The notes under the pieces are model-generated. The model was not told where the DNA came from. It searched no databases and saw nothing but the letters and a program-made list of their open reading frames with translations. Positions 20,360 through 34,300 of a stretch of DNA of 64,000 nucleotides are shown in pieces. Within the stretch, counting starts at the first letter, position 1. Every line of letters begins with the position of its first letter. The position numbers and the translations under genes were made by a program. The DNA is from Flammulina velutipes (lineage: Eukaryota; Basidiomycota; Agaricomycetes; Agaricales; Physalacriaceae), in contig CM022371.1 in NCBI GenBank assembly GCA_011800155.1, positions 1,302,001 through 1,366,000 on the forward strand, in the 5' to 3' direction.

Positions 20360-23300
20360 ATGGCAAAGACAGACGCAAATCCGTCTGCTAGTCACCACAG
20401 CAAGAAGAAACGAACTGAAGAGGATTCGTCTACGACAGAGACGAGCCAGAAACCAATACAGCTTCAGCGAAGGAGGGTATGGAGGGCTTGCGAGAGTTGC
20501 AGGTGCGTCCGCTCAGACCGTGTTTTTCGCAAGGCCGTCGCTCATCCGCTCTTTGTAGGAGAAAGAAGATCAAGTGCGATGGCTGTGAGCCTACCTGTTC
20601 GCAGTGCTCTGCGTCGGGCTCGGCATGTACATGGCTCCAAACGAAAGATAGAGCTGCCCTCAGTCGACAGTGAGCTCGGAAGCATTCCCCCTTCATCCCT
20701 CGAAGCTGAATCCCTATTAGCTACGTCCAAGAGCTCGAAGCCCGTCTTCTCCACATGGAATCTCTCTTCAAGCAAGTCGCACCAGCCCTCGGACAAATTG
20801 GGACTGCGAACGGCGGCTCCGCATCCTCTTCTTCGGATTCCCCAATGGCATTGGAAAGCTCCCCGTCCGCTGCTGCTGCAACCGCCATTTTACGCTCCAT
20901 CGCACCGGAGAGGCCGTCTGAACCGAACACGCCAATCAAGATCGAGGACGACGTGAGCGACTCGTTCGGTCAGCTTGCACTTGACGAGTATGGCCATATG
21001 CGATGGATGGGCGGCTCCTCGTCGATGTCTTTAATTCAATCATTCCGCGCCCTCACAACTGCGCCCCAACATCGAATCTCCCCCGCGGAAGAGGACCCTA
21101 ATGCCCCAGGACCAAGCATCAACAAGTTCTACTTCCCGGCGTCCGTCTTCTTTGGCCAAGTGCACGCACTTCCTGGACCAGAGGAGGTTGAATACCCCGA
21201 ACGAGACTTGGCTGATAAGCTGGTCAGTCCTCCATTCTTTCTTAGTGATACTATCTTACATCAACCTCAGGTCGATACATATTTCTCCCGGCTGCACTAT
21301 CTAATGCCAGTTATTGATAAGCCCTCGTTTATCGCGCAGTACACGAACATTATGAACAACACACACGATACTAGTTTAGCTCGCTCTCAGACTGCCTTCA
21401 TCTCGTTGGTATTTGCCGTCTTTGCTTGTGCGGCAAATATAGCGGAAGATCCCCGATTAAAGGACGGCCGCGTCGATGAAGGGGGCATGGGGATGCTTTA
21501 TTATGAGCGGTAAGTGCTACGATATATTTTTTACCCAGAGCACTGATAATCCGGCTGTGTAGTGCCCTGATACTTCAATACATAAGTCATGCAAAGATTC
21601 AGCCGGCCCACGTCCAGTGTTTCCTCCTGCTGTCGTCATTTTTGTGCTCCATCAATTGTCTCCCACAAGCGTGGATTCTTGTTGGACAGGCGCTACGGAC
21701 AGCCCAAGATCTCGGACTTCACGTACGTCTATCGTTATTTGGCGGTGCGGTATTTTGACTTGTCTTATCAGCGCTCTCCACGACGATTACAATATCTGAC
21801 TCCCATTGAGAGGGAGACACGCCGCAAGATATGGTGGGGTGTGTATGTTTTGGATCGAATGTTGGCGGTTGCTCTTGGGCGACCTCTCGGGATAAACGAC
21901 GCGGACTGTGACGTGGAATACCCTGTGGAAGTGGACGATGATCACCTCCCACAGTATTTCCAGGACCCTAATACGCCGAAGATGCCCTCTCTAATGGCGG
22001 GTACGGTGGCTTTGACGAAACTCTATGAGATCGCGGGACGCATGCTCAGGCAGGTTTATGCTCTGGATAACTGCAGAGAGAACTTGGAACCAGAACGGAA
22101 ATTGGAGTTGGAGCGGGTGGTTGAGGGGTTTCACACGGAGGTTACACAGTGGTGTGATAACCTGCCTCCTCAGCTCAAGAATCAGTCTGCGACGCCGGAG
22201 CAAGCTGCGATGGGTGCAGTGCTATGCAGCCATTTCTACGGCGTGTTGACTACTCTTCATCGGAATTTGCTTCCCGTGAAGCGTGAAGACCCGATGACAC
22301 CGAAGTCCACCTCGCATGCTGTCTCCTCTGCGCGTTCTTGCATCACCCTGGCGCCATCTATCAAGACCCATGTGCCATCCTCCCACCACCTTGCTTTCTT
22401 TATCCAGCACCTCTTTGGATCGGCCGCTGTTGTTCTTCTATACGCCATGCACTCTTCGGACGCGAAAGCTTCTGCTCAAGCCCTTGATGAAGCGCGCAAT
22501 GCGCGTTCAGCGATCGAATATTGGGAAGGGCAATGGCCTGGCGCGCGCAAGTGCAAGGAGTTGTTGACTGAGCTCATCGATACCGCTGCTGACGCCGTTG
22601 CGAAGCACTCGAGGGATGTTACTATGCAGCCGCCTGCTGCACGACATGAACGCAGGCGGTCGGTGACTATAGCTACTGTGCCTCCGAACACCCTTCCTGG
22701 GCGGATGATGAAGAGTGCAAGTAAGCAAACTTCCCGGCGAAATAGGTCTCGGGAACAGAGTGGTGCCAATCGCCGTTTGGCCGCGTCTCCTTATCATGTT
22801 GACAGTGAGTGGAATGAGTTTAATCTTCTTGTGTTTCTTATTGACGTGCGTTTATCGATATAGCTGCCCTTCGTGCACGATCTACCTCTCGTAAACGGGG
22901 TCACGACGAGTCTGAGGGGAACGAATCGTACTATCAAAGTTTTGCGAGCCCTACGCTTGCAGCGAGCAATACGAGCTCACCGTCTTCCATGAATCTCCCC
23001 TCGCCTGCAACGTCCACCAGTGGCCTTGTGCAGGAAACCAGTCCGACTTTGGCTTCTGCCTCGGCGTACTATGCGCCCAATTCTGCTGGTGCGCGCGGAC
23101 CGTCTTCGCCGCTTTACGAGTACAGCGAGTACAACCTCAATGGCGGGGCTCTGAACCAGTCTTCTCAGTGGAACGGGAATGGTATTGACATCTATTCTCC
23201 AGATGGCGGTCAGGGTATGATGTACGACTATGGGGCCTATCCGCCTGCCATCGACTCGTATGCCAACTACGATGCGGGTGGTAGCGGTAGTGGATCGAGT

Positions 23301-23504
23301 GGTCTTTCGTCGACGCCCTCGACATCGACGTTCGCTGCGCCAGGCCTTCCCTTCCGCGGCCTGGAGTTCATCCGCAACTACAACAACAACAACGGTGGAG
23401 GCTATTCTGGGATGGAACAGGACTCATTATGGCAGAGTTATGAACCTGTTGACTTTGATTATAATCCTGACCTTCCGTTTACTCTAGGTGAACCGGAACC
23501 TTGA
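20360..23504 (+). CDS. Zn2Cys6 fungal-specific transcription factor
   Basis: Start ATG 20360. After a basic N-terminus (HHSKKKRTEED) comes a binuclear zinc cluster C-x2-C-x6-C-x6-C-x2-C-x6-C (RACESCRRKKIKCDG...), split by an intron. It is followed by YVQELEARLLHMESLF, a likely dimerisation helix. The middle region matches the fungal-specific regulatory domain: RLHYLMPVIDKPSF, HVQCFLLLSSFLC, AWILVGQALRTAQDLGLHR and ERETRRKIWWGVYVLDRMLAVALGRP. The C-terminus is Ser/Gly/Tyr/Asn-rich and probably an activation region. Such proteins bind CGG-type sites and regulate metabolism; target genes are unknown. Neighbouring acyl-CoA dehydrogenase is downstream on the same strand. Confidence 0.92.
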
Positions 23505-23853
23505 TTCTTTTACTTATGACTTCCTTTTCGACGACCATTTTTAACGTTTTACGGACGGACAGTGATTGATTTCTATCCGAGTTGTATGATATTGTATGTA
23601 CCTCTCCCCATTGTATCCATATCGTATGCTGGTCCACCTCTAAGTCAGTCTATCATAGTATTAACCCTCGACAATACATATTCTTGTAGTGCTCGGTTGT
23701 GCGGTGCTCCCCGAGGCGGACAAGTGTCAATGTTGTTTTACAGATATGGACCGTTTTCCCTGTACTTCTCCGGTTACGGGTATCTTAACCACCGGTATAT
23801 ATGTAATAGCAGCCGAGTACTTTCCCCACATTCATCTCTCGGTCTCCCCACAC
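23505..23853. other. intergenic region, no gene seen
   Basis: 349 bp between the Zn2Cys6 gene and the acyl-CoA dehydrogenase gene. AT-rich, with only short open frames. Likely 3' UTR plus promoter. Confidence 0.45.
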
Positions 23854-25832
23854 CATGACATCCCATCCTATCGTTGAGCTTACCTCTGAGGCATCATGGG
23901 CTATGGTACGATCTAGGTTTTATGGGCCTGATAACGCGTGTTGAACTCAGCTTTAGGTCGAAGACAAGTTCAGCCCGTACGGGAAGGAAACGCTGTCTAA
24001 GCTTATTGCTTTCCTCCAGGTTAGAACTCATCTCTCTCGTTATTGTTTGTGTATTGAGAATCATCCGCAGGAGGAAGTGTACCCCGCGTCAAAGGTCGCG
24101 CATGCGCAGATACCGAGTGACCCAGAACAGCGATGGAAGACCATTGTCCCCGTCATCGAGGAACTCAAGGTCAAGGCTAAGAAGCTGGGACTGTGGAATT
24201 TGTTCCTTAGTAAGGCTCATTATCCTGAGTATGGCGTTCCGCTGTCGAATTTGGAGGTGAGTGGGTTGGGGATATGGCTTGTGTGTTAGAGCTGATGTGT
24301 GTGGTATGTTTAGTACGCTGTCATGGCTGAACTTCTGGGTCGTGGAGGGCCCATGGCGTCTCAGGCGGTCAACTGTTCAGCGCCTGATACCGGCAATATG
24401 GGTACGATTCATATGTGATTTACCATCCCCGTATTCAAACATCATTCCAGAGGTTCTGGCCCGCTATGGCTCGCGCGAACAGCAGCAAAAGTGGTTGGTC
24501 CCGCTGTTGAATGGCGAAATACGCTCCGCGTTCGCTATGACTGAGCGTTTCGGTACGTGCCTATTCTTCCATCCATTCCCATTCCCACTCTAATAATCTG
24601 CGCACAGTCGCCTCGTCGGACGCGACCAACATCCGAACGTCGATCAGGCAAGAAGGAAACGAGATTGTCATCAACGGCCACAAGTGGTACGTCCATCTTC
24701 AGGGTATTCAATCAAGCTGAAGGCTCATCTTTCGCAAGGTGGATCAGCGGCGCTGGGGACCCACGCACGCGCCTTCATCTGGTGATGGGGAAGAGTGACC
24801 CGACCAACGAGAACTCGCATAACCAACAGAGTGTCGTGATTGTGCCCTCTGACGCTCCCGGCGTCAGAGTCATTCGTCCTATGCAGGTTATGGGCTATGA
24901 CGATGCGCCGGAGGGGCACTGTGAGATCATCTACGAGAATGTTCGCGTCCCACTGTCCAACCTCGTTTTGGGCTGGGGGAAGGGCTTTGAGGTATACTTT
25001 CTTCTTATGGTGTGTTGAGGCGATGCTCATTGGTGCTTGAAGATTATTCAAGGCCGTCTCGGGTATGTTGGACACGGTTTGTTTCGTGCTCTTGTTGCTT
25101 ACTGCCATCTAGACCCGGGCGTATTCATCACTGCATGCGTACCATCGGTGCTGCTCAGGCTGCTCTGGACATCATGCTTCAACGCGTGACGGACCCCACG
25201 AGGAAGACTTTTGGAAAATATTTGTACCAGCATGGTATGTGCAAGTTATCGGGACATGTGTTCGACGCTAATGAATTTGTTAGGAACCGTGGTGGCGGAT
25301 ATTGCCAAATCTCGTGCTGAAATCGAATCCAGCAGACTTCTGGTCCTTAGTGCAGCTCTGATGGTATGGATATGGTTCGTATAAAGCTGTCCCAGTATAT
25401 CTGAATATCCTCAGATCGACAAGCACAAGGCTAAGGGTGCGTTGAAGGAAATCGGTATCGCGAAGGTGGGCCTACCCGTTTTATTATGATAGACTCTCAA
25501 CTAAATCGGCTTAGTTTGTTGTCCCATCTATGGCGTTGGGTGTCATCGACCGGGCAATGCAATCCTTTGGCGCGGAAGGTTTGTCTCAAGATCAGGAGCT
25601 TGCATCGATGTGGGCGGGAATTCGGACGCTGCGAATCGCGGACGTATGTTCTTCCTTGTTTTTCTTACTGCGACGGAATTTGAACCATCTACAGGGCCCG
25701 GACGCTGTGCATATCCAACAAGTCGGACAGAGGGAACTGAAGCGCGCGCCTGGATTGGTAAAAAAGAATGCAGAGCTGAAGAAAAAGGAAAAGGTGCTCA
25801 TGGAGAAAGCTGGGTTGAAAGCGCATCTATGA
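23854..25832 (+). CDS. acyl-CoA dehydrogenase (ACAD10/11-like)
   Basis: Start ATG 23854 ([17 protein letters not shown]). Flavoenzyme catalysing alpha,beta-dehydrogenation of acyl-CoA. Motifs: [114 protein letters not shown], and [24 protein letters not shown], the usual ACAD order. The pattern is closest to long fungal ACAD10/11-type enzymes. The C-terminus is Lys-rich and ends A-H-L, which fits the loose PTS1 peroxisome signal [SAC]-[KRH]-[LM]. About ten small introns. Converges with the unknown gene on the minus strand. Confidence 0.92.
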
Positions 25833-26138
25833 TTGTTTGGGTCGAAAGGACGACTATGGCATGTAGTATGTATAACAAATGTATCAGTTCGCACGTCGGA
25901 CCTCGTTCATCGATACTGTAGGTAGTTAGATGATGACCAGGGGTAAAATACAAGTCCTGCCGCTTCGAAGGATGGAGTACTCTCAGATAGAGGAATGATA
26001 ATCGAAAGGCGATCGTCTGCAGTCAGAAGACTGGTAGAAGATTACCAGAGTGAGGCGGCCTCACAACTCAGGATCATCGTCAGTGCCACAGCTTTTAATT
26101 ATCCCAGGTCATACAGATAATGTATCTAAAAGCAATGA
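25833..26138. other. convergent intergenic region, no gene seen
   Basis: 306 bp between two convergent stop codons. Holds 3' UTRs and polyadenylation signals; nothing else recognised. Confidence 0.45.
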
Positions 26139-27886
26139 TCACGCAGTTGAAGCATCAAGCATACCTGGACTAAAGAGTAAATCTTGTTGTACTGCCGCCT
26201 CGAGGTGTGGGATAACGTCGGATAGAGGGAGAACGAGAAAGATCTTCTCTTCCGTACGACAAAGTGAGAATACTCCGACACATAGAGCAACAGGACATAA
26301 TAGACCAGTAGAATCTGGAGGATGTTCCGCGTAGACAACAGCGCCAGAGATGCCGGCCCTCGGTAAAGTATACCTGGCTTGGGCTTTTTCACCAACGATA
26401 ACTACTTTTCCGTTGTCCAAAACGTGCAGGCCTTCCTTTTTAGACTTGGGGAGGTAGGCTGGAGTTCGAGACACGAAGGAGGCACGACGATCGACATTAC
26501 TCTTCTTCACATCTGGCGGAGCCGACCACCCCCACGAACGCATGTCGACCTGCATATCCTTTTCTACTTTGCCGTGGTTCGGCAGGAATGGTGACTTCGC
26601 TTTTTTCATCTTGTCAGCGATCAAGGGATTGGTGATTTTGAAGAGAGCGGTGTCAAGGTGGGTAAAAGGGACGTCAAGAGGTGTAGAGGAGGTCAGCTGT
26701 GCAGAAATCGGTGCAATCGATGAGGGCTGGACTTGAGCAACCCGCTCAACCAAACCAAGCTCAGCGGCACGAGCGTACCCAAATGGTCTGCTCTTTGGGG
26801 CATTGATGATTAACTCGAGCACTTGTGTTTTCCTAGTGATGTTTTCTTCAATATCGGTCATGCTTCCACGTATTCGTTGAAGCTGTAACCTTCGCAGAAG
26901 AATTAGACATGTAGCAGGTTACAAAACATATTCACTCACCATGCATCACCCACTACTCGATTTGCACCTTGGAGAGATAAAGGAGGCATCCTATCCTCGG
27001 TAAAAATATCAACGCAGGGGTCGACTCCATTCGTGCTCGCAACGTCAATGAGGTAGGTCTGAGCCGCCACCATCGCATTCTCTTGTAATCCCAACGCCTC
27101 TCGAGCCAAACTGATCTCTTTCTCTACCCCTCTGAGAAGAGAAGACGATGAAGGGGAAACTAGCTGAAGACTCGTGTCACCCGCTGTATCATTGCTGGTT
27201 CCAATCGAGAAAGAATTGCTGGAGAGGTGATGGCCACAGGTGAGGATGTACACACTGTCCGGCTCAGCGTCTTGCAACTTTTCGTTGTTGGAGAGGGGTG
27301 TTGGGGTAGGGGCCACGGCTCCGCGGTCAAATCCAAAGACCACAGCGCCTATAGTGAGAGGCTCGGATGTTTCACCATCGTCGGCGCGGAGCACAGAAAT
27401 GGGATCCCCACAGGCAGGAGGATCATTCATCGCTATAAGCAACCGGGTGGGAACTGAGAAGCTATTACAAGTCGACAGCCAGACTCCTCCGTCGATATGA
27501 ATCCGACAAGGACGCAATCGGGCGTCCGATGGGTAGTCAAATTCGCCGTCGACACCAATGACAATTACCGGCTCGATAGTTCCATTGATTTCGAAACCGC
27601 GTGTGTAAACAACTGCTGTGTTAGCGTTGGAGACAAGGAGAAGGTTCTTGGCGAATTCGAGTTCGCTTTCGATGATATCGATTTGGCTCCTGCCAAAGGC
27701 TTGGATTTCATCTGTAGGCCAATCCTTATAGAAAGAGAGAGCTCGAAATCCCCAGTCTACACCCACGCGGAAATCTTTAACACTTGGAATTTCTATCAAT
27801 ATAAGTAATGGTGGAGTGAATCTTAATGCGCACTAAGTTTGCTGGGAGGACCTGGAGTACTGAGTGGCTTTGCTGCTATACACCAT
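26139..27886 (-). CDS. unrecognised protein, three exons, ~550 residues
   Basis: Two long open exons (26139 to ~26893 and ~26945 to ~27780) join through a 51-nt intron (gtgagt...gcgaag) as GDA-W-LQLQRIRGSM. A short first exon is proposed from ATG 27884-27886 (MVYSSKATQYSRSSQQTY), joined by a 51-nt intron to VKDFRVGVDWG. The N-terminal region has RALSFYKDWPTDEIQAFGRSQ and PVIVIGVDGEFDY; a Ser/Thr-rich linker follows; the second exon has RKTQVLELIINAPKSRPFGYA and a Lys-rich segment, ending with a hydrophobic stretch (LLCPVALCVGVFSLC) and a leucine-rich tail. I do not recognise a family. Codon use and conserved-looking hydrophobic blocks support a real protein. The 5' exon is the weakest part. 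Confidence 0.65.
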
Positions 27887-28361
27887 TTAGTGATAGCAAT
27901 ATATTCACTTTTGAACGTGTCTGTGGTGGTGGTAAAAGCTTAGACTGGTCTTAGGGGTGACCGGTGAAGTCCGACTGTCCGAGGCTCCGAGCCTGTGCCG
28001 ATTGCAGTACTTATCGGCGGTGGCGTCTGAAAAATTGGCTCTTCCTCGACTACCCTCATAAAAAAGGAAACAATTTTCCTCAAGAAAGAAGCCTTTGCGA
28101 CTAATGCTCAATAGACCTGAATGTCTAATTTCAGGTTCTCAGTATGTAGCTCACAAAGACCTCTCGGTCGGTTGGGGCTAAAGTGATCATGAAGGATGAC
28201 GCTGACTATATCTCATCGAATGACTATAAAGTGTGGTGAACTGCTCATTCCTCGACTTTGCTTGCGTATAGTTTATTTGCCTTTTGGATTTGCTGTAAAT
28301 TACACCTACACCAATCGCCACAATATATATGACTAGTTCTACGTACAGTGCTGACAGCATG
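27887..28361. other. intergenic region, no gene seen
   Basis: 475 bp between URB1 (upstream on -) and the unknown gene. AT-rich; contains the URB1 3' UTR and the promoter of the next - strand gene. No RNA gene or repeat recognised. Confidence 0.45.
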
Positions 28362-31300
28362 TCAGATTTTGTCCGCAGTGTTGTTAGCCACAACCGTTTC
28401 AACACGAACCCAATCTAGGGTGACAACATTTTGCTTTTCCTGAACACTTGCGCGCCAGACTAAGAGGCGACTAGTCAAAAAGTCCCACTTCTCGTGCTTC
28501 TCTTTCAACGTCATTGATACCCTCCAAAGTGTCTCCACGATACGACCCCACTCGTCCGCTTGATCCTCGTGGAGGGTTGACTTGGAGTGAGGAAGCTGGA
28601 ATGGTCTTGAGACTACATCGGAGACATCAAATAGCTCTATTTCCTCCATCTCTTGCAAACGTTCGAATGCCGTGTCAAGAAGACCTGTAACATCGGAGCC
28701 TGCGGATGGCGGACACATCGACAATCGCAAAATCACTCTGCTGGCCAAAGAAAGCACATTCCGCTTGCCTAACAAATAGCCATCAGCGTGTTAGGAAAAA
28801 TGGAGGATCGAATCGACGTACGAGAAGATGGGCATTCCAATATAAGCTCCAAACAGCGGCTGATTGACCACCTCCATTGACCGTTTGTGCTCGCCTCCAA
28901 CTGTTGAGTATTGGGTACAGTCAAGATATTTTCAAGTATCTTCAGCCACAAGACAGCTTCTTCGTCTACGACACCTTTTAGTTGCATCTCAATCCACGCC
29001 AAGAGCCCAGACTTCAAGACAAGCGACGTGGCTGCTTGACGAATGCAAGTAAGGTTGGCTAAAACCTGTTGCGAGAGTCAAAATCACGGACTCAATAGGC
29101 ACAGTGCATTATCTTACCTCGAAGATAGTCTTGCGCAGCGACCGGTCATTGGAGCTCTGGAACATACTAGCCAATAGGTCCCAAGTGTGCCGGCGTTTGA
29201 ACACCTTCCAGTCTTCCGAGCTGACAAGACCGTCTGCGAGGAAGTGAATCATCCACGCGCGTTCCTTCTTCCAGTCGTCCGAGCTGCTGTAGAGCATGCC
29301 AAATAACATAGGAACATCGGTCGAGTCGAGTTCCGGCCGCTGGAGGAGGAACCTAGCTGTCACGGGATAGAGGAATAGATGCGGATAGAAAATGCCTCTC
29401 AAGGAGTGAGCCAACAATAGTGTCGTATATTTTGGTAGCCTTCGGCATGTTTCTCCGGGTGTCGGTGGGGGCATCTCGTTGCGCAAAAGATAGAGAATAT
29501 GCTTCACAGGTGTAGCCTCGAGCATGTCTGCATCCTAATTTCGCTTTCAGTACCGCACGCGATATAGTGATATCCACATCGAACACATACCTCAAGTTGC
29601 TTCCACAACGCGGCCAAAGCGCACAGAGATAGCTCACGCATATGGTCATCCTTGGCTGACAGCGCGGTGATTAACACCCCAACAATGTTCGTCCGGAACA
29701 TCTCGATCCAAGCAAAGGTGCTCTGCGGTGGGCTCTCCAGCATGTGTGCGAAGATGAGGATGATAAAGACAGGATCGTACGTGACACTCGAGATGTTCGT
29801 ATACTCCGTCACCTGATCCTCCACCTTGCGCCAAACTGGAAACTGTGTACACGTCCGCAGGAGGAGGGCCGGGTCCAGTGTTTGGATGGCCTCGAGGCAA
29901 TTGCTAGACGATCCATCGGGCGACGCATCCCAATGAGCGAAGAGACTGGCGACGGACGTCTTGCGCTGCGACTCGAAGAGGTGGAAGATCGAGAAAAGTT
30001 TACGGTCCGCGATGGAGGTGGTTCCATAGTAAATCTGTATCAAAGGAACGACATGTGAGACTTGGCATGTGTTGGCGGGGTGTAGATTGAAGAGAATGTG
30101 TAGGACGTCGACGAGAGCTTCGCGTAAGGGAGTGTCGGCTCCTACGGTGGCCGAGCAATGCTTGACAAAACGATGTGATTGGACGATGGTTTGCAAGACG
30201 CGATTCACGATCAAAGGCTATATCATCGGCGCATTAGATTTCGGTGGATTGTCAGGGATGACATCCGTACCTTGAAAGATACTCTCTCGAGAACAGCCCG
30301 CAGGAGCTTGAGTGAATGCAGATTCGATAATTGACTTTGCGTGATGACAGTTAGCAGAGGCTCGAAGATATGAGGAGGCGAAGGAGGCGATGACTCCAGT
30401 AATCGACCTAGAGAGATAAAAAGTCAGATGTGTGATGTATGTTTCGTATTCCAGACCTACTTAGCGCATCGACCGTTAGCTGGGACGTAGACTCCTCCAA
30501 CAATTCATCACCGAGCGCTCGAATAGCCCACTGCGCCCCGCGTTCAACCAAAGCCGAAGCAAAGGACGGACAGTGGGGTACCGCCGTTTGTCCAAGACGA
30601 AGTAAGTCAGCCGAGAGCCATTTTTTCGGAACCCTCCCAAGCTCATCCACCAAGATACGTGACATCTCACTAGACCTAGTCTGAAGCATGCTGAACAGAA
30701 GCGCCACGCACGACATGCTCTGCTTGCGTAGACCGTCTGCGGACTTCGGATCGAACGACCACCCAACCAACAGACGGAATATCTCCAACCAACAGCCACT
30801 GTCGTCCTCCTCTATGTTTTCCCCCCGACAGTTTGCCGTGTCCAGAAACGCATGAAGAAGATCAACAAGCAACACCGGCTCCCTCATCTCATGATTTCCC
30901 GTTTTCAGCCACGCCGTAATCGAGCGGGTGCTATGACCGCGATATACGAGGCATCGCATAATGCTAACGGTGGACCCTGTCCACACGCTTTGCTCGAGGA
31001 ACGTCGATAGTTGTAACTCCTCAGGAAGCCGCTGGAATCGTAGAGCCCATTGTTGCTCCGCGCGGTGCAAGAGGTCGGCGGTGAGGCTGAACTCTGGGCG
31101 AGATCGCCCATCGAGGAACATGGGCTGGAGAGCATCGAGCGATGACGCTAAAAGGTCTTCAAGCACATCTGAAGTGGGACAGGACGTCCGCAACGACATG
31201 AGTTCCCCGAGATGCGATCCAAGGAACGGTGTAACGCTGACAGCGTGCAGCTTTAGCGCGCGAAGCGTGATATCGAGAAGTTGTTGCCCAGCAGCAGCAG

Positions 31301-34300
31301 AACGCTGACCCAAAATCACCGACAATTCGAGCAGAGCACCCATTTCTAGGAATGGGATCCAAGATGTCGCGAGGGTCACCTGGAAGATGTTAACATCCCC
31401 CTCAAAAGTAAGTATTTGGCGAATACATACATGGTCATTATTTGGATCGCTCACTACTTCCGCCCAGTGGAGAGCAATTTCAGAAACTAAATGTCTGTCG
31501 TCCGCCGATGAGGTGTCCAAGTTGTGCTGCACAAGGTCCTTCAGAGCTATTGCCATTGATCAATCATCTAGCTGCCTGATCTCAAAAGAAAACACACCTT
31601 CACTGACACAGCTCGAGAGCGAGGGCGACAAGGAGAGCTGGCGAATTGGTTGGCACGAGACGAAGACACGTTCCTTCAACGCCATGGAGTCTGACGGCCA
31701 GGCAGTCGAAGCACGGGACAGAATATCATCCGTCAACTGTAGCAACGCCGCTGTTAAGGTATCAGAGTGAAGAGCCACCGCCAACGCGTGCTCCACCTGG
31801 CCCAAACAACGGCCGATCTTCGCCACAGATGCGCCAGGACCAAACGCAGTATCCAACAACACCCTATGACGTCCCCTCTCTTCCAGCTGTTCCTTATTAG
31901 ACGACACAAACAGCCACTCGAAATCAACACTACAACACCTACATCAATACATCGACAAGAAATATCTATGACAGACTTACTGGGCTTGAATCTCCTGTGC
32001 GGGGGAGGACCCATCCCATATCATGTTATAGCCCGGATTGACCGACTGCACGAGCTCTCGAACGGCAGGAGGGTGGTATCGATGGACTATCAAGACCAGT
32101 CGCATCATTTCTGAAGATCGGATGGGTTGATCGAGGAGACGGAGCCAGTCGACGAGCTCGAAAGCGGAGTTGATACGAGCCGATTCAGTAGCAGCTGTCC
32201 CATCGTCATTTAAATCGAATTGACGAAAGGAGAAATTGAACAACGTACGAGGCTCCAATTTCTCTACGGCTGTCAAGAAATCTCGCACATCCTTTCCTAC
32301 CCTCGTAGGCAGCGACAGAGGAGCAAGCTGTAGGTGACCTAAACAGTACTTGATCGTTTCCGCTTCCTTCACGATGGCCCCAGTGACAAGAGGGAATTCG
32401 GGGAATAGGTTATCGGGGTGAAGCGCCTCCAAGATGCCTTCGCAGAAACGGCTGGTAAACGTGATATCGGTAATAGCATTATTGAGTCTGAACAACAGCT
32501 TTCGGATGAATGTGGCGATAGCGAGAGTGTCAGAGACAGATATCGTTTTGGCGTTTAACTTCGCGATGAACTGTTCCTTTACGGTTACGAGGAGCGGGCT
32601 GGGGCCGCTGGCAGCTTTGGGTGATTGTGAAGGTGATTGGTACGCGTGCATCTCCTCGATGTATTTGTACGGCGTCTTGATGCATCTTTGGATGCACTCC
32701 TCCAGAAACGTGAGGACGCCCGTCGCTTCGTCGGTTAGTGGTGCACCGTCTGGAGCCTCCCCTCCACCAGGCGACCGTCTGCTAATAGGCAATGAAAGTA
32801 GCCAGAGGTCGATTTCATCTGAATTGTCTTGGAAGATTATGCTCTCCGAAAGCAGATGTTTTATGAGACGAGCAAGAGTTGAGTGGATTGCTTCTATTCT
32901 CGTCGAAAGCAACATCTTCAATAGGATGTAGATGCTAGACTGTTTTGACGATCCTAAACGTATCAGGTTAGACAGCGAGTACGGAGAGACAGATATGAGG
33001 ATGTACCGTATTTAGCTGTCCAGACGAATTGGTCGCTAATCTCCAGGATACGCAGAATGTGCATCTGCTTCAGGACATCCAAGTCGTTCGACTCTTTATC
33101 ACTGTCATCGTCCCCTTCAGTCGGCTGGAAATGGACCAAAAGTTTTCCAACATCAAAACGAGCTTCCGACACCATTTCCGGAAGACAATGGTGATATAGC
33201 CATAGGAGTCTATGCGAACTCTCCGCCAGTAATCGAGTCTTTGGGTCGCCTCCACTAGTGCGCTGTGCAAATGCGACTATCACTTGAAAATCCGGTATCC
33301 TCTTCCGAGCCTCTCTCTCCAAATCGCGTCTCCTTTTGGCCCACAATCCGTCCTCCTCCGTCTCCTCCAACGCTTCCGAAATACTTTGGAATCTCACCAG
33401 GACATCTCGTAATTTGACAAGGCACCTGCAGAGTGCCAATGCCGTGGTATGCTGCACGAGGCTGCGCGCTGTAGGCTGAAGGGCCTTGGCGAGGAATACT
33501 TTGCCGAGTGGCGTGGGGAGTATACTTTCGATGATATTAGATAGGGGTGGTGGTATGGGGCGATACATGGATGAGTTTGGGAGCACAAATGAGGAGGTTG
33601 GGACGGGCAATGTTACGACGGAGGAGAAGATGGCGATATTGGTGAACCAGCGAGATGACAGGCGTGGTTCCAAGGTCAATCCGGCACCAGACCAGAACCT
33701 ATGAAGGGTTAGACGGACTCCAAGGGTTTTGAATGGATGGAAAATACCCAGCGACCAGTTCGGGGCATGCAGCCAGAATCTTCAGAGTCAACTCTTGCTG
33801 TCTAGAATCTTCGTTCGGTTTGAGATTCCGCAGGAGGTTGCTGAGAATCTTGTTGTATATTTTGGATTTTGTGTTGGCTTCTGCTCCGTCTTCTGCGAAT
33901 GGACGGTGGTCTTCGGTAGTTTCGCGTGGGTACCAGCCATTGTCCTTGAAGCATACACCAGTCCCGGGGTGTGTGCAGATGGCAAGGAGGAAATGATGAA
34001 CAACATCCGCGGGTATGCCTCCATCGTCTTCGGTACGATCGTAAATTTTAGACAGTTGAGTAAGAGTGATTTCATTGAAGACAGTTATCTTGACTGTTCT
34101 TTTGAGCTTGGAGTCGTTCCACATTCCGGACCAACAAGTCTCTAATATTTTTCGAATGACGGTGTAAGGATCCTGGTGCATGCCCTTGAAGATGGTAATG
34201 AATGCATCTCGATGTTGTTCGAGGAAAATAGATTTGGTGGAGGTGGTCGATGAGTGGTCAATGAAGGAAAGCATTAGTAGGATGTACAGAGTACGTATAT

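Noticed and set aside
19846..20391. Open frames upstream of the Zn2Cys6 gene
   Set aside because: Unlikely composition, mutually overlapping frames and no recognisable domain; more likely promoter sequence.
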